From: CAVPMN01 sp963706425
GTDB lineage: Bacteria > Actinomycetota > Acidimicrobiia > Acidimicrobiales > Acidimicrobilacustridaceae
Direction: 5' to 3'
DNA: 64,000 nucleotides
Assembly (NCBI GenBank): GCA_963706425.1
Contig: CAVPMN010000001.1
Span: 434,001-498,000 of the forward strand
Position 1 is the first letter of the stretch. Every line of letters begins with the position of its first letter. A program made the position numbers and the translations under genes. Positions 63,925 to 64,000 of this stretch are shown one piece after another. The notes below the pieces were generated by a model that saw only the letters and a program-made list of their open reading frames with translations, was not told where the DNA came from and did no database searches.

Positions 63925-64000
63925 CTCGCCCGCTCTCCCCGTCGTGGCGACCCTCCAGGTTGCCGAACCTCCATCATGGCAGCGCAAGGCGGCAGGTGCG

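Noticed and set aside
1..64000. CRISPR arrays, tRNA or rRNA genes, insertion sequences, phage genes, attachment sites
   Set aside because: I looked for regularly spaced repeats, conserved rRNA segments, CCA-ended cloverleaf candidates, transposase motifs and integrases and saw none.

Overview
The window is very GC-rich DNA with dense, mostly short-spaced genes, frequent GTG starts and many 4-base start/stop overlaps. The protein families (F420-type nitroreductase fold, wax-ester synthase/DGAT, actinobacterial PRC-barrel, CHASE2 cyclase, LtrA, PknK-like kinase-ATPase, DUF1214) point to an actinobacterium, most plausibly an environmental Acidimicrobiia-type lineage; the class-level placement is inference. 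No rRNA, tRNA, CRISPR array, insertion sequence or phage gene was recognised, and no stretch over 300 bases lacks a gene or gene remnant.

Layout. 1-13.7 kb holds mixed lipid and detoxification metabolism: a truncated first gene, a degenerate HD-like protein, an ABM protein, an NTF2-like/P450 pair, a thioesterase, DUF1214, two sulfotransferases, a sterol-desaturase-type membrane hydroxylase, an MBL hydrolase, a TauE exporter with a leaderless-looking promoter, an F420-type protein, an SDR, OsmC and an SGNH hydrolase. 13.8-16.6 kb is a molybdopterin oxidoreductase plus HxlR regulator, both heavily frameshifted. 16.7-18.3 kb is a PRC-barrel operon closed by a strong nested hairpin. 18.3-24.5 kb is a catabolic-looking block: an SDR divergent from a TetR gene over a clear operator, then a minus-strand operon of amidohydrolase, acetoacetate-decarboxylase-like protein, amidohydrolase and P450. 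24.7-33.1 kb is central metabolism: pyruvate:ferredoxin oxidoreductase, a dihydroorotate-dehydrogenase-like protein, a beta-phosphoglucomutase-type HAD phosphatase and a GH65 glycoside phosphorylase, each overlapping the next by a few bases, followed by a CBS protein. 33.3-38.4 kb has a sulfatase, WS/DGAT and two alpha/beta hydrolases.

38.5-63.9 kb is the striking part. It is packed with cyclic-nucleotide signalling: three class III nucleotide cyclases (a CHASE2 receptor, a response-regulator fusion, and a kinase-ATPase-TPR-cyclase giant), three proteins with cyclic-nucleotide-binding domains, two candidate phosphodiesterase-type hydrolases (metallophosphoesterase and MBL), two stand-alone response regulators and a histidine kinase. 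Interleaved are two paralogous FtsX/MacB-type permeases of about 800 residues that share a single ATPase gene. Two operons diverge from a 160-base gap at 53.8-53.95 kb: to the left RR-cyclase, ATPase, permease, histidine kinase, FAD oxidoreductase; to the right cNMP-binding protein, MBL hydrolase, permease. I read this as a candidate cyclic-nucleotide-controlled ABC efflux or envelope-remodelling system; the functional link is inference from gene order and coupling.

Quality caution: about 14 genes contain one or more apparent single-base indels that break frames whose protein sequence is otherwise conserved on both sides. They cluster in 5.6-6.7, 14.5-16.6, 20-24.3, 29.9, 34.8-44.8 and 59-63 kb, while neighbouring stretches are clean. 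This looks more like uncorrected sequencing error than gene decay, so these genes are listed as CDS over their full span with the breaks stated.
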